Source of the DNA: Ditylenchus dipsaci
Lineage: Eukaryota > Nematoda > Chromadorea > Rhabditida > Anguinidae
Length of the DNA: 64,000 nucleotides
Direction: 5' to 3'
Assembly: GCA_004194705.1 (NCBI GenBank)
Contig: SADC01000122.1
Coordinates: 124,001 to 188,000, forward strand
Shown: positions 11,043 through 21,457 of the stretch, piece by piece
Layout of the letters: the number at the start of each line of letters is the position of its first letter
Position numbering within the stretch: the stretch's first letter is position 1
Position numbers and translations under genes: made by a program
Notes under the pieces: model-generated
Seen by the model: the letters and a program-made list of their open reading frames with translations, nothing else
What the model was told of the DNA's origin: nothing
The model's database searches: none

Positions 11043-11352
11043 GCCAAGTGGTCGTCCACTTGGATCAAAATTTTTTTTACGTTTTCGGTTTCCAAAACAA
11101 TTTTTCTGCACTAATTCGAGCATGCTGAAGATGGTTTGACAGTGGTAAAATCACGTTTTATCGATAAATTTAGAGTTATTGCTAACGATTGATTTATCAA
11201 AATCAAGAATTCACGATAACTCAAAAATTTCTTGATAAAACGTGATTTTACCACTGTCAAACCATTTTCAGGGTGCTCGAATTAGTGCAGAAAAATTGAT
11301 TTGGAAACCGAAAACGTAAAAAAAATTTTTGATCCAAGTGGACGACCACTTG
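11043..11352. repeat. MITE, CCAAGTGGTCGTCCACTTGG-ended
   Basis: Fold-back with arms of about 120 bp, each ending in the self-complementary CCAAGTGGTCGTCCACTTGG and containing TTTCTGCACTAATTCGAGCA and TGGTTTGACAGTGGTAAAAT. A shorter related copy is at 21,908-22,155. A tRNA-like block with CTGGTTCGAATCC follows directly. Confidence 0.8.
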
Positions 11353-11399
11353 GATAGCCACCGCCGAGGATGCTGGTTCGAATCCACCTGGATGCACAC

Positions 11400-11934
11400 T
11401 TTATTTTCCACCGTAATTTCAGATTTAAAAAGACTAACGTTTGACCTTTCAGGTCATTTGGGTAAATATACCCTACTCTTGAGTTGCCTGGATAACAACC
11501 TGTCCAGGTGGTACTCAACCCTAGATTTGGGATCGGGTAGGTGAAATCGCACTTTTGGTCTCATCAAGTCCAATTATTCACAATTTTTTTTGGTTGGAAA
11601 AATAGATTTTTTTTATTCAAATAAACTTTTTCATTTTTAAGACATCCAGGTGGGCATCCACCTGGTCAGGTGATACCTACACCAGGTATTGAAGTTGGAG
11701 TGTGTAAAATCGCAACTTTGGGCTTGACAAACCCAATTCCCCACACAATTTTAAGTTAGAAAAAATAGCTTATTTTTATTTTTAAGAAATTTTATCTTTG
11801 AGGTTTGGGTTTGGTTTGGGTATTTAGGGTGGTTTTAGGGTACTTGAGGTTGTTTAGAATGGTTTGTGGTAGTTTGGACACAATCCGAAAATATCAATTT
11901 ACCTAGATACCACGTTGAAATCAGTAAGAAACAA
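11400..11934. repeat. CACCTGG/CCAGGTG-rich repeat debris
   Basis: Several CCAGGTGG blocks (11,440-11,520; 11,645-11,690) lie in AT-rich sequence inside the right half of the 8.46-12.2 kb pair. No ORF is supported. Confidence 0.4.
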
Positions 11935-12202
11935 AAAAAATGTCGGCGGAAAAATGTCCGTCGGAAAAATGTCCAATCCCCTATCAGAACATTGAGAAAA
12001 AGAGAAAGTTCAAAAGGTAGAAAAGTTCTTAGCAAATCGGGATTTAAGAAAAGAATGCCTTAGCAAAAAAATTCTTAGCAAATGGGCGCTTTAACAAAAA
12101 AATTCTTAGCAATTTGTCGCTTAGCAAAAAAATTCTTGGCAAAACGACCGCTTAGCAAATCGACCACTTAGCAAAATGCCGCTTAAATTTCGGGGTACAG
12201 CC
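11935..12202. repeat. right arm of the 3.7-kb inverted repeat pair
   Basis: Tandem CTTAGCAAAACGACCG-type units ending TTTCGGGGTACAGCC, the complement of 8,461-8,670. Confidence 0.75.
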
Positions 12203-12659
12203 AGTTATTTTTCGTATGACCACCAGAAGGGTGAGTTAATAGAGCGGGTGAGTTGTTAGAGGAAATACGATATGTTTGAAAAGCTCAGAAAATGGCAGGT
12301 ATTTTACGATGTGACGTACCAACCCAGTCAGTACCATTTATTTTAGTAAATTTTAAAGGACATTGGTTTTTGAACGCAGCTACATTTTCGAAATTTTGAA
12401 GTGGCGGGTACTCTTTTTGAATTCATATTTTTTAAAACTATTTAAAAAATTATCCCGCTATCAAACTGCGTTCAAAATCATGGTCTTTTAAAGTGTGATT
12501 GGTCGGGTTTGAAAAACGGTTTCTCAAAAAGCAGTTGCGGCTTTTAGGCTGGCTAACTACGCTTGATCTGGGTTTCGTTAAATTTTATACAAATTAACTA
12601 AAATTTTGCTGCACCCACTTTTAGTTTTCAAAAATTATATTTGACAAAAAAATTACTGT

Positions 12660-14683
12660 TGTTTTTTTGCATGTTGGTCTCGATTTGACCTTTGAAAAAT
12701 GAATCAAGACTAGCAACAGAGTCTTTAAACACATTGTAATAGCTGGAGAAGATAGGAAAATGTCTCAGCCAAGGCATTGAAAGGACTGTTGCCGTCGCAG
12801 GGTCAGACATAAGTTGAATCTGCTCATTCATGAGTTCTTTCAGCTTGAAAAATTGTTGTCGTCTTTCCTAAAAACCGAAGTTTAGCAAAAATACAAGCGA
12901 ACAAAAATATTTATCGAAGTTTAATACCTCAATAAAACGGAAACCAAAGATCAAACTGGTTGATCATAGAGCCAACGCCCACATCAAGAAGTGGACTTAG
13001 ATGGTAGCTATCGAGGCACATATTGCTTTTGTCTAGATCCTGTGTTACTGTCTCAATCATCGTGTTTACTTCCAAGAAGATCTGAAAGTCAGAAAATTTC
13101 AACAGCTTGTTTTTTCAGTATAGAATATAGTATAGAAGGTATAGAAGGACACAAGGAAGAACTAGATACGACCCTAGTAGCAAATCCACCTCCATCCTCC
13201 ATAACTTTTTCTCAAACCCTCTGCTCCCGCTTCGGCTTGGGGCTTGGAATTGAGATGCGCACACACCAGAGGCAGAGTCAGAAAAATTTAACGGGGTGGG
13301 GGACTAAAGACACCCAGAGGTCATTTTCTCCACACCGTTTTCGAGCTTTATAGTGTTTTAATTAACGAAAAATTTACGAAAAATATGACGGGGGAGGGGG
13401 CTATGGCCCTTAGCGCACCCCATCCCCACCCCCCCACCCCCCGCTGGCTACGCCCATGGCACACATACATACCGTATTTACTCTAATAGTAGCCCCCTGA
13501 AATCGGCCTATTTAGGCCGATTTTGCCCCCCTCTAATTGTAGCTCCACCGCTCTTATAATAGCCCCCCGCCCCTAGGGGGGGGGCTATAGGGCCAAATGT
13601 CGCTTGTGAAACCATCAAAAATATTATTCTCTCCATTTATGTTTTTGGCGCGCAATTTTCGGCCCTCCTAGGTAGGGTCACATTTCATATCGCGACATTT
13701 CATATCCTGACATTTTATTTCGCAATGTTTTATTCATTTTCTCTAACTTTTTGACAAAAAGTTTTCACCATCTGATAGCCAAGTTTTCAGGCTACAAATT
13801 GGTTTTTTCGGGCTGGGGTTTTCGTTGGCCTACGGGCTGGCTTTTCGGTGAAAATCTTGGTTTGGTGGTGGCGTTTTTTTTATAAACAGGTGTTTTCAAA
13901 CAAAAGCCAGCCCCTAGGCTAAGATTATTTTGTACCTCAGCACGAAAAATATCATTTTGTAGCCTGAAATCTTAGCTATCAAGCGATGAGAAACTTTTTT
14001 TCAAAGTCTGAAAAAATCAAGAAGATGAATAAACGTTGCAATATAAAATGTCAGGATATGAAATGTCGCGATATGAAATGTGACCCTACCCTCCTAGGAG
14101 GGAGGTTGGAAAATAGTAGCCCCTGAGCTACTATTAGAGTAAATACGGTACCTTACACATAATTCCGAGTAAGACTTTTTTTGGGGTGTTTAAACCACTT
14201 TTTCAGGATGGTTTACCTTGATTCAAACATTCCAATTTTGATCAAAGAAAAAATGAAGTGGTGAGTTGCGCCTTAAATACATGTTTTTTCAACGTTTAGT
14301 TTTGTGATGGCAAATTTTGTGTGCAGAACCTTCAAATGTCTCAAAAGAATTGTCGAAGAAGTCTCTGCCAGAAGTGGCATCACTCTTGTTTACAAAAGCT
14401 TCTTTCATCACATTGTAGTCGGTGACCATAACTAAAGGGTCTTCCGCAAACCAAAAGGTGAACACAGGTCCATATTGTTTGCTCCATTGCTCAAAAGCTG
14501 CATAGCCTGGTGCAACTTCTTCAAAGTGAATCCATTGCCAATCAAAGGCCAAGGTGTGGCCAAATCGCTGCAACTACCCTTTTGAACAACAAATTTAGGT
14601 TTAGCCTTGGGCCTAGGGGTAGGCCAGAGTATGGAAGTTGTGACTAATAAATAGTTTACGCACTTTTCTGGGCTCTGGGACAT
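12660..14683 (-). CDS. cytochrome P450, CYP33/CYP2-like, N-terminal exons only
   Basis: Haem monooxygenase N-terminal half. Exon about 14,330-14,683 has TPWPLIGNG and then EQWSKQYGPVFTFWFAEDPL, VTDYNVMKEAFVNKSD, the conserved start of CYP2-clan enzymes; the frame slips at CACCAGGCTATG between these parts. Exon 12,928-13,081 has FLEVNTMIETV...VGSMINQ and, in another frame, LIFGFRFIE. Exon about 12,660-12,868 has ERRQQFFKLKELMNEQI and MPWLRHFPIFSSY. The spacing and the LRHFP motif fit nematode CYP33. Missing are the helix-C WxxxRR exon, expected where a 680-bp nested MITE now lies (13,470-14,150), and every exon from helix I to the Cys haem ligand. It is therefore a fragment or has distant exons outside what I can recognise. 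Confidence 0.75.
13470..14150. repeat. MITE, TACCGTATTT family, enlarged by insertion
   Basis: TACCGTATTTACTCTAATAG on the left and CTATTAGAGTAAATACGGTA on the right, with GTAGCCCCTGA arms. A second palindrome (13,672-14,090) is inserted between the arms. It lies in a P450 intron. Confidence 0.85.
13672..14090. repeat. nested fold-back, TAGGGTCACATTTCATATCG-ended
   Basis: Ends GTAGGGTCACATTTCATATC and its complement GATATGAAATGTGACCCTAC, with repeats of CATTTCATATCNNGACATTT in each arm. Confidence 0.8.
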
Positions 14684-14702
14684 ATATCTGGGTAGTCTTT
14701 AC

Positions 14703-15042
14703 TTAAGCTTTAGAATGAAAATTTTTAAGTTACGAATAGTTATTTCCTTGAATGTGTTATTCGTCATTTTCTGCAATGAAAATTTTCGAAAAAACAGCAG
14801 GGGGACCAAGGCAAACAATGGGACCGATTCTTAAATAGAGCCGGAATTATTTTCATATAAAAATTATTGCTTTTTTATTCGCTTGGGGAGCCCGCAAAAT
14901 CGTTCGTAATTTGACTTCTTATTTGATTTAGCGGTTAGCTCTCAATGTGCTGATTTTCTCAGCATTTTGCTGATTTTGAGGGTTTGTTGCCGAGGATTTT
15001 TTTCCGTCCTGATTTGCTGAGTTTGGCGGACTTTGACTAAGA
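14703..15042. repeat. dispersed repeat, inverted copy at 23,778-24,112
   Basis: About 335 bp nearly identical in reverse to 23,778-24,112. The shared part includes GGGGAGCCCGCAAAATCG, CAGCAGGGGGACCAAGGC and GCTGATTTTCTCAGC. Confidence 0.8.
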
Positions 15043-15318
15043 TTCTGGAGGTGAATACCTGTTCGGAAAGGTACCAGGTGGTTTGTTAACCATCTTGATA
15101 TTTCCTTGTCCTTTAAAAGTATTAAGGCAATAAAAAAATGTCGGCAATTTAACACAAGTCGAACACTAGCGGTTCTTTCACTCATCCCAGACACTATTGG
15201 TCCACTTATACTAGCCAGACACTATCGGTCAGAGACACAATGGGCGCAAGACACTATTGACACGTACACTGGAAAATAACTTATACAACCAAATAACAGA
15301 ACAAACTACCAGAAACAT

Positions 15319-15324
15319 TTTATT
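15319..15324 (-). terminator. polyadenylation signal
   Basis: AATAAA on the minus strand, about 30 bp past the stop codon of the Ala/Val/Pro repeat gene. Confidence 0.6.
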
Positions 15325-15353
15325 TGGAAATTTTAACGAAATACAATCAACTC

Positions 15354-16117
15354 TTAATTGCCTTGGTCTTTGGGCTTGCCAGTAACTGTTTCTTCATATC
15401 TCTGTTTGACTGCGAACGGAGGCGATATCTGAGTGGTTGCAGTACGCTTGCGAGTATCATCCACAGCCGGAGCAACAACAGCAGGCATAGCGGGAGCAAC
15501 GACAGCAGGCATGGCGGGAGCAACGACAGCAGGCATGGCGGGAGCAACAACAGCAGGCAGCGGGAGCAGCGACACCAGGCACGGCGGAGCACCGATGTCA
15601 GGCACGGCGGGAGCAACGACAGCAGGCATGGCGGGAGCAACAACAGCAGGCACAGCGGGAGCAGCGACACCAGGCACGGCGGAGCACCGATGTCAGGCAC
15701 GGCGGGAGCAACGACAGCAGGCATGGCGGGAGCAACAACAGCAGGCACAGCGGGAGCAACAACAGCAGGCATGGCGGGAGCAACAACAGCAGGCACAGCA
15801 GGAGCATTGACGGCAGGCACAGCAGGAGCAACAACGGCAGGCACTACAAGAGCAGCGTCGGCAGGATCTTCCTCGGGAATTTCAATGAGATCAGGCTAAA
15901 ATGACCTTGGATGAACTATAAACTTACATCCATAACGAAAAGAACTCACACCAACCGGAATGTCAATTTTCCCCAGCTCTTCCAACATGACCTTAGCAGT
16001 GTAAGCACACCAATCCAGAATTCTTTTTGAACCAGGAGTCTCATTGGTCTTTTGAGCTTCCTCAAGCACGGCGATGCGGACACTCAATTGAGTCAAAAAG
16101 CGCTGCAGCTGAGTCAT
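15354..16117 (-). CDS. small protein with Ala-Val-Pro 8-residue repeats
   Basis: No family recognised. Exon 1 (about 15,952-16,117) begins MTQLQRFLTQLSVRIAVLEE and looks helical, ending LGKIDIPVG before a GTGAGT donor. After a 54-bp intron, exon 2 begins PDLIEIPEEDPADAALV and runs into about 15 copies of PAVVAPAM/PAVVAPAV, one per 24-bp DNA unit. It ends DDTRKRTATTQISPPF...KPKDQGN and stop. The frame is lost once where the unit is 23 bp (GGCGGAGC instead of GGCGGGAGC); near the 3' end two further length changes cancel. The repeat suggests a structural or secreted filamentous domain, but no signal peptide is visible. AATAAA follows the stop. Confidence 0.6.
15478..15845. repeat. 24-bp coding minisatellite
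   Basis: Tandem units like GCAGGCATGGCGGGAGCAAC plus four bases; a compound unit of about 97 bp containing the 23-bp variant is itself duplicated (about 15,559 and 15,660). The 24-bp period keeps an 8-residue repeat in frame on the minus strand. Confidence 0.9.
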
Positions 16118-16172
16118 AGATAACTAAATAAAATGTTGGTTAAACTTTATTGTCGAAAGAAGCGAGCGGGAA

Positions 16173-16423
16173 TACCGTATAACCTCTATTAATCCGGCAC
16201 CCTCTAATAATCCGGCCCCTCGACTTTGAGGATCTATATCTCAGTCCAGGGAAAACATTTTGCAAACCTGTTCAATGCATTTTCTTAACTCCCACGAGCT
16301 CTACTGATTCCGCTTTTTAGATTTTGAATATACACCCAAAATTTTTGAGATCGACTCAAAATTTTCCGATTTGGAGAGGGTTGAAAAATAATCCGGCATG
16401 CCTGATTAATAGTATATACGGTA
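16173..16423. repeat. MITE, TACCGTATTT family
   Basis: TACCGTATAACCTCTATTAA at left, ATTAATAGTATATACGGTA at right, with ATCCGGC arms and GTTGAAAAATAATCC near the right end. Confidence 0.8.
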
Positions 16424-16779
16424 GCTTGTAAATTTACACCTTTCTACGACGCTCTGCATCAAGTCTAGTAATAAAATGGCCACCTGTACGAGACGACATA
16501 AGCACTAATGAGCTACATGTCTTCAGGTCAGCAAAAGTAATTATGTCACAGTGAGTTTCTGTTGGAAGCATAGTATGAATTTTAAATAAACAGGGTTTCT
16601 ATAAAAACCAAATAAAAAACGGACAAAACAGAAAGACGACCGCTTCTGGCGAAAATGTGCTTTTTGTGAAAAAGTGCACTAATTTAGGGAAACGTGCGCT
16701 GGTAATGCGGGATTCGTACTACCTACCTAGATTGTAAGTATTTGAAGCACTACAGTAACCGTTTTATTTTTCCGAACCG

Positions 16780-17095
16780 TCGCAGTGCTTCGGAGTGGCC
16801 AAAGGCTAAAAATAACTGGTTTTTAAGGTTTTACTGAAGAGGTGAACTTTTTGCGAAAAATCGATTAAGTGGATCAGAATACCAGTCCGATGGGCTTAAT
16901 TTCTCAGACTTCCACACTGGTCTATTTTGAACCACCTTTAGGTACACCAAACACATGATTCTGAGCGATTGGGCCAAATCGAACTGATATTCTGATCCAC
17001 TGAATCGATCTTTCGCAAAAAGTTCACCCCAACACCTTTGAAACTCCTGAAAACCAGTTATTTTTGGCGTTTGGCCACACGGGGTCGTTTTTGAG
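16780..17095. repeat. fold-back, GTGGCCAAA / TTTGGCCAC-ended
   Basis: Arms contain GAACTTTTTGCGAAAAATCG and its complement, with GGATCAGAAT...ATTCTGATCC inside. Related to 28,938-29,270 and 7,975-8,150. Confidence 0.75.
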
Positions 17096-17390
17096 CGGTT
17101 CTAGAAACGATAGGTTGGTGTAGTGCTATATACTCAGGCACTACACTAACATTTACTTAATCAGTGGGCCATAATGATAACCATCAAAATCATTAGAAAT
17201 AGTGGCGCAAAGTGATATGGCCCAATTTGATTTTGGCCCAAATTGAATTGTCCCAAAGTGATTTGGCCCACACTACTCCTGCCCGTTGCTATTTCGAATT
17301 CCGCCAGCATTGAAGCACCTTTCTGTAAATGGTGAACTTTTTCGCCTTTTTGACTGAAACGAAAAAAAGGGCACTCTTTTGCCATAAGGT

Positions 17391-18186
17391 GCATTTTTAC
17401 GTATCGTCCATAAAAACGAAATGAAAGGCAAAATTTTCCAAACACAGTGACAGCAAAAAATGATCCACGACAGAAAAATACTTGATTGACATGAATATTA
17501 TCGAATGGAATGAAGATGAACCAGAGACCTACAATATTTGCGCGCTTTCAAAGCACTTTTAAAAATAGTTACATATTAAATGGGTGGTAATTAATTTTGT
17601 CCCCAAATTTCTGAAAAATGTCCCCAAACTGCTGAAAAATGTCCCCAAATTTCTGAAAAATGTCCCCAAATTGCTGAAATGTCCCCAATTTCTGAAAAAT
17701 GTCCCCAAATTGCTGAAATGTCCTAAATTGCTGAAATGTCCCCAAATTGCTGAAATGTCCCCAAATATTCTAAAATATGTCCCCTAATTTGTTTTATTTA
17801 TTTTCTGTTTTTCTTTAGGGACAATTTTTGGGGACACATTTCAGAGTATTTGGGGACATTTTTCAGCAATTTGGGGACATTTTTCAGAAATTTGGGGACA
17901 TTTTTCAGCAGTTTGGGGACATTTCAGATTTGGGACATTTTTCAGCAATTTGGGACATTTTTCAGAAATTTGGGACAAAATTAATTACCACCCATTTTAA
18001 TATGGTAACTATTTTAAAAGTGCTTTGAAAGCGCGCAAATATTGTAGGTCTCTGGTTCATCTTCATTCCGTTCGATAATATTCATGTCAATCAAGTATTT
18101 TTCTGTCGTGGATCATTTTTTGCTGTCACTGTGTTTTGGAAAATTTTGCCTTTCATTTCTGTTTTTATGGACGATACGTAAAATGC
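17391..18186. repeat. 800-bp palindrome with GTCCCCAAA minisatellite core
   Basis: Arms of almost 400 bp (17,391-17,780 and 17,815-18,186). Outer parts are unique, with ATACTTGATTGACATGAATA and its complement. Inner parts are tandem TGTCCCCAAATTGCTGAAAA units, about nine on the left, mirrored on the right, separated by about 35 bp. The spacing and lack of unique spacers exclude a CRISPR. Confidence 0.9.
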
Positions 18187-18189
18187 GGC

Positions 18190-18760
18190 ACATTCATATT
18201 ATGCCAATTATTTCAAATTTCAAATTTTTCGAGTTTTTTGGTTTTTAGTGCCCACACCAAAACAAAATCGCTCCATGAGGACTGCTCATTATTGACCAAA
18301 CTTTTTTTATTGGACGCGCCACATTCTGGCACACAAAATGTTTTTGGTGACACGAATTTTTTTTTCGCGCCAAAAAGTTTTTTTCCTATAGAGAAATTTT
18401 CAAAAAATATTTTTGACCAGAAAAATTTTTTTCGCCGCACTAATCCCAAATTTTATTGCATATTCCAGGAGCCTCCATGCGGTTTCCTATTCAAGGACAC
18501 CAACTTCGAAAATTAAAGTTTTCAAAAAGTGGGCTAAAAAGTGAGTGTTTCATACAAGGTGAAGCAGCGCTATAGTAGTTGTGGAAAAACTTTCGACATG
18601 TCATTTTGTAGAGAAACCAAAAAGCTTTCGAATGGTGCAATGGATGTTATATTTTCATCGACATTTTTTGGGAAAGTTATTATTTATGTGGCTAAACAGT
18701 CATTTTCCTTAGATTTTCCTTTATTTTGACTAGAAATCGACGCTTTTATTTTGATGGTCA
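18190..18760. other. AT-rich, no gene recognised
   Basis: Short ORFs only, dominated by Phe/Lys codons from A/T runs. Confidence 0.4.
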
Positions 18761-19120
18761 TAAAGTAGCTTTCACAATGGGGTCGTGCGCGTCCCAGTGC
18801 CAGTGTCAGCATCACTGTCAGCAGTCTGACACTGATGCTGAGACTGACACTGGCACTGACACCCTTTCACAATGCAGTTTAGTGTCAGCACTGAAATTTT
18901 ACGCTGAGTCGGACACCCAGTCTGACACTCTTGCCGACGCTGACAGCGACACTCCTAGCAGAGCTGCGCTCACAAACCTTTTTTACAAAAATTTTTTATT
19001 TTTTCTTTTTTTTGATCGTGTTTATGCTTCATTATGGTTTTTTTCAATTTGAACTTATCAAATTTTCAGCCCTGCAAACTCTCAATCTAATTCGTTCTAA
19101 GCTCTTCCAACAACAAAGAT

Positions 19121-19654
19121 GCCAAAGAAAGTAAAGCCAGAGCCAGCGGTGAAGAAAAGAAGAGGGTTGAAGAAGAAGCAAAGTTGGCCAAGCTGCAAAT
19201 TGAACATGAAGCTGCATTGATCAACCTTGTTCGAGAAAAGCCGTGCCTATACAACCAGCAGGACGCAAAGTATCGTGATAACAATGTGAAAACTAAGCTG
19301 TGGCCAGAAATTGCACCAAAGTCAGATAAACATTTTCTGCCAGCACATTTAAGAAAGATTATGCACGAATTTTAGCCGGTGCTGTGGCTAGCAACATGTG
19401 GCATGAGTCTTCGCAAGAGTTATCGTTTACGTCGAGAGAAGGTTCCTGCTAGTGGAAGTGGATCAGGTGAAATTTCTCCAATGGTTACTGATTGGGCGCA
19501 CTGGGTGGCGATGGATTCGTTTATGCACAATTTATTTGACCACGTCCGGCGCAGATTTCAACTCTTCAGAATTCGACAAGAAAAAGTTACTTCCTGTGAC
19601 ATTGAATATCAGGTGAAATTGAACTGGATAAGAGTGCTAAGGTACAAGGTATAG
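19121..19654 (+). CDS. MADF-domain protein of the Harbinger element
   Basis: Starts MPKKVKPEPAV at the first ATG after a TTCCAACAACAAAG leader. Then comes a helical charged stretch (EEEAKLAKLQIEHE) and a MADF domain: LINLVREKPCLYNQQD, KYRDN, KLWPEIA, then a frame slip, RLRREKVP, SGSGSGE and WAHWVAMDSFMHN. This is the DNA-binding accessory protein typical of PIF/Harbinger transposons. Frame slips occur near the start and near 19,370. Confidence 0.65.
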
Positions 19655-19952
19655 TCATTAAATTAAGTTGTTTTTAACTGAATGAGCTTATTGTGCAGGA
19701 CTTACGGAAAAAACGTGTAGCACTTTCAGTTCTGAGATTTCTGCAACAAACGTCAATGAGGATCTCAGTAATTTTTTCCACTTTTTCAGACAAATATACT
19801 TTGAATAATTTGAAGGCCTTTCTCCAATTACAAGGACCAAACAGCTGAAGCGCAAAATGAACGATCAAACTCCAGTGAGCAGCAAGAAGACAAAGCTCGT
19901 GGTTATCAACAGTGTATTCCCGACTCGTTGGAAGTAATCGTTCCGAAACTTA

Positions 19953-21040
19953 GTGAAGATTATCTCAGTCAGCCGGAAATCAGTCGACGGTGGTGGGTTC
20001 ATCCAATCAGCGAGAAGAGGATACAGTTCAGTTTTTTCATCAACTCTTGCCCGATATGAAAAGAAACCTGAAAAGTTTAAGAATCTTTTCCGAATGGACT
20101 TAGCAGCGTTTAGTTTGCTTTATCCAAACTTGGACCAAGGTTATTGTGTAGGTTTGCTAGTGTTTCATAGCCAAATACAAATACTTTAGCAATCAAAAAT
20201 TCTCAATACAGTCGAGTCTCGATTTAACGTACCCCCTGGGGACCGGCCTAGGGGTACGTTAAATCGAGGTACGTTATATCGGGGGTAAATTTGACGGAGT
20301 TTATTATTGGAGGGACCGGCCTAGGGGTACGTTAAATCGAAGGGTACGTTAAATGGGGGTACGTAAATCGAGACTCGACTGTACGCCAACCGATTTGTCC
20401 GGAAGAGCGCCTCATCGTCACACTACGTCTCTCGCCACCGTGGAAAGCTACACAAGTCTAAGTTATGCATTTCGACTGGGTGTCAGCACTAGTTTGATCA
20501 TCGTGGCAAAAACATGCTCTGTGATTCACGAAAAATTAGCAGGAGATTATCTTCAAACGCCTAGGAGCAGTAACGAGTGGCAATCAGTCGCAGACGTCTT
20601 TTGGATAAGTGGAATTCTCCTAATACCTTGGTAGTTTTCTGTGTTAAAACGTCCTTTCTCGAATCTTCATTTTTAGGAGCGTCTTTCTCACGAGCTCGAA
20701 GTTGCAGTGGAAAATTCAGATAAAATTGTGCTCTCCATTCTGGGTCTTCATAACTTCTTCTGTCAGAGTGTGCTTGCTACGACCCTGGAGGTCTGTCCAC
20801 CCAATATTATTAGTTATGTGTTGAGTTGAATTTTTCTGTTCTTAGCCTTGGCAGATCATGGCGTGAATTCAGATGGCTTGTGGCGGGCTCAAGTGCAACC
20901 ACTAGAACCACTCAAGAAAGGAGAATTTACACGAGTGCATCTGGTCGTGAAGTGCGAGAGAAGCTCTTCGGTTCTACTCTGGTGTGGGAAGCGTCAACTG
21001 GCAAAACAAAAGTGCAGGTTTAGAAATTTGATTTGACCAG
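19953..21040 (+). pseudogene. Harbinger transposase (DDE_Tnp_4 type), broken
   Basis: Recognisable blocks in order: RRWWVHPISEKR near 19,988; PEKFKNLFRMDLAAFSLLYP (20,070-20,130); then, after an inserted MITE, ESYTSLSYAFRLGVSTSLII and TPRSSNEWQSVAD with W-N-S-P-N near 20,620; then AVENSDKIVLSILGLHNFF (about 20,707-20,763), the usual C-terminal LHN block. The region between, which should carry the catalytic DDE residues and the GAxDGKH motif, is absent. The gene is also cut by the MITE at 20,209-20,381 and by frame slips. It belongs to the HARBI1 family. Confidence 0.8.
20209..20381. repeat. CAGTCRA MITE inserted in the transposase
   Basis: CAGTCGAGTCTCGATTTAAC at the left and CGTAAATCGAGACTCGACTG at the right, TA at 20,207-20,208 and 20,382-20,383. 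It contains three copies of the GGGACCGGCCTAGGGGTACG block or its complement. Confidence 0.9.
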
Positions 21041-21457
21041 TATTGTTCTAGTATTATTGATAGTAGTATTAGTAGTATTGATTGTTCCGCTCATTGTATT
21101 TTATGCTGTCGCAGTAAAGAACATTTGTTGATTCTCTTGTTTGCCCACATACAGCGATAGTCAAAAAAAGGTCATTGGAGCCAATCATTAGGTTTAAGGT
21201 GTTCAAATGTGATTTTTGCTATTCCGGTCGCTTTCAAGTGTGGCTCATAGTAGTTTGAGTTGGATTAGTGTGATTTAAGTGTGACCTGGAGTTATTGTTA
21301 GGGGTGGTTTATGGTGGTTCTAAAATGTCCGACTGCTGACACGAGTGTCAGCAGTCGGACACAAAGTCTGACACATCGTGAACAGGTGCCAGTGTCAGAC
21401 TTTGCCGTCTGCTGCTGACACTGGCACTGACACTGCCACATTGTGAACGCACCTTAA

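Larger units (their letters stand above)
18764..21454 (+). mobile_element. PIF/Harbinger transposon, internally deleted
   Basis: Imperfect terminal inverted repeats AGTAGCTTTCACAATG (left) and, reversed, AGGTGCGTTCACAATG (right), directly flanked by TAA at 18,761-18,763 and 21,455-21,457. TAA is the TWA target duplication expected of PIF/Harbinger. Subterminal blocks of GTGTCAGTGCCAGTG type occur in both ends (18,790-18,960 and 21,335-21,440). Inside, on the plus strand, are a MADF gene and fragments of a Harbinger transposase. Length is 2,691 bp. A 173-bp MITE is inserted in the transposase, and the catalytic core is missing, so the copy is dead. Confidence 0.88.

Noticed and set aside
15324..15899. 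Long plus-strand ORF of 191 codons rich in Ser, Gly, Asn and Arg
   Set aside because: It is the antisense reading of the 24-bp minisatellite; the minus-strand reading has an intron, a non-repeat N-terminus and C-terminus and a poly(A) signal.
17584..17990. Regularly spaced 20-bp repeats, CRISPR-like at first sight
   Set aside because: Units are contiguous without unique spacers, and the array is mirrored about a centre in a eukaryotic context; it is a minisatellite inside a palindrome.
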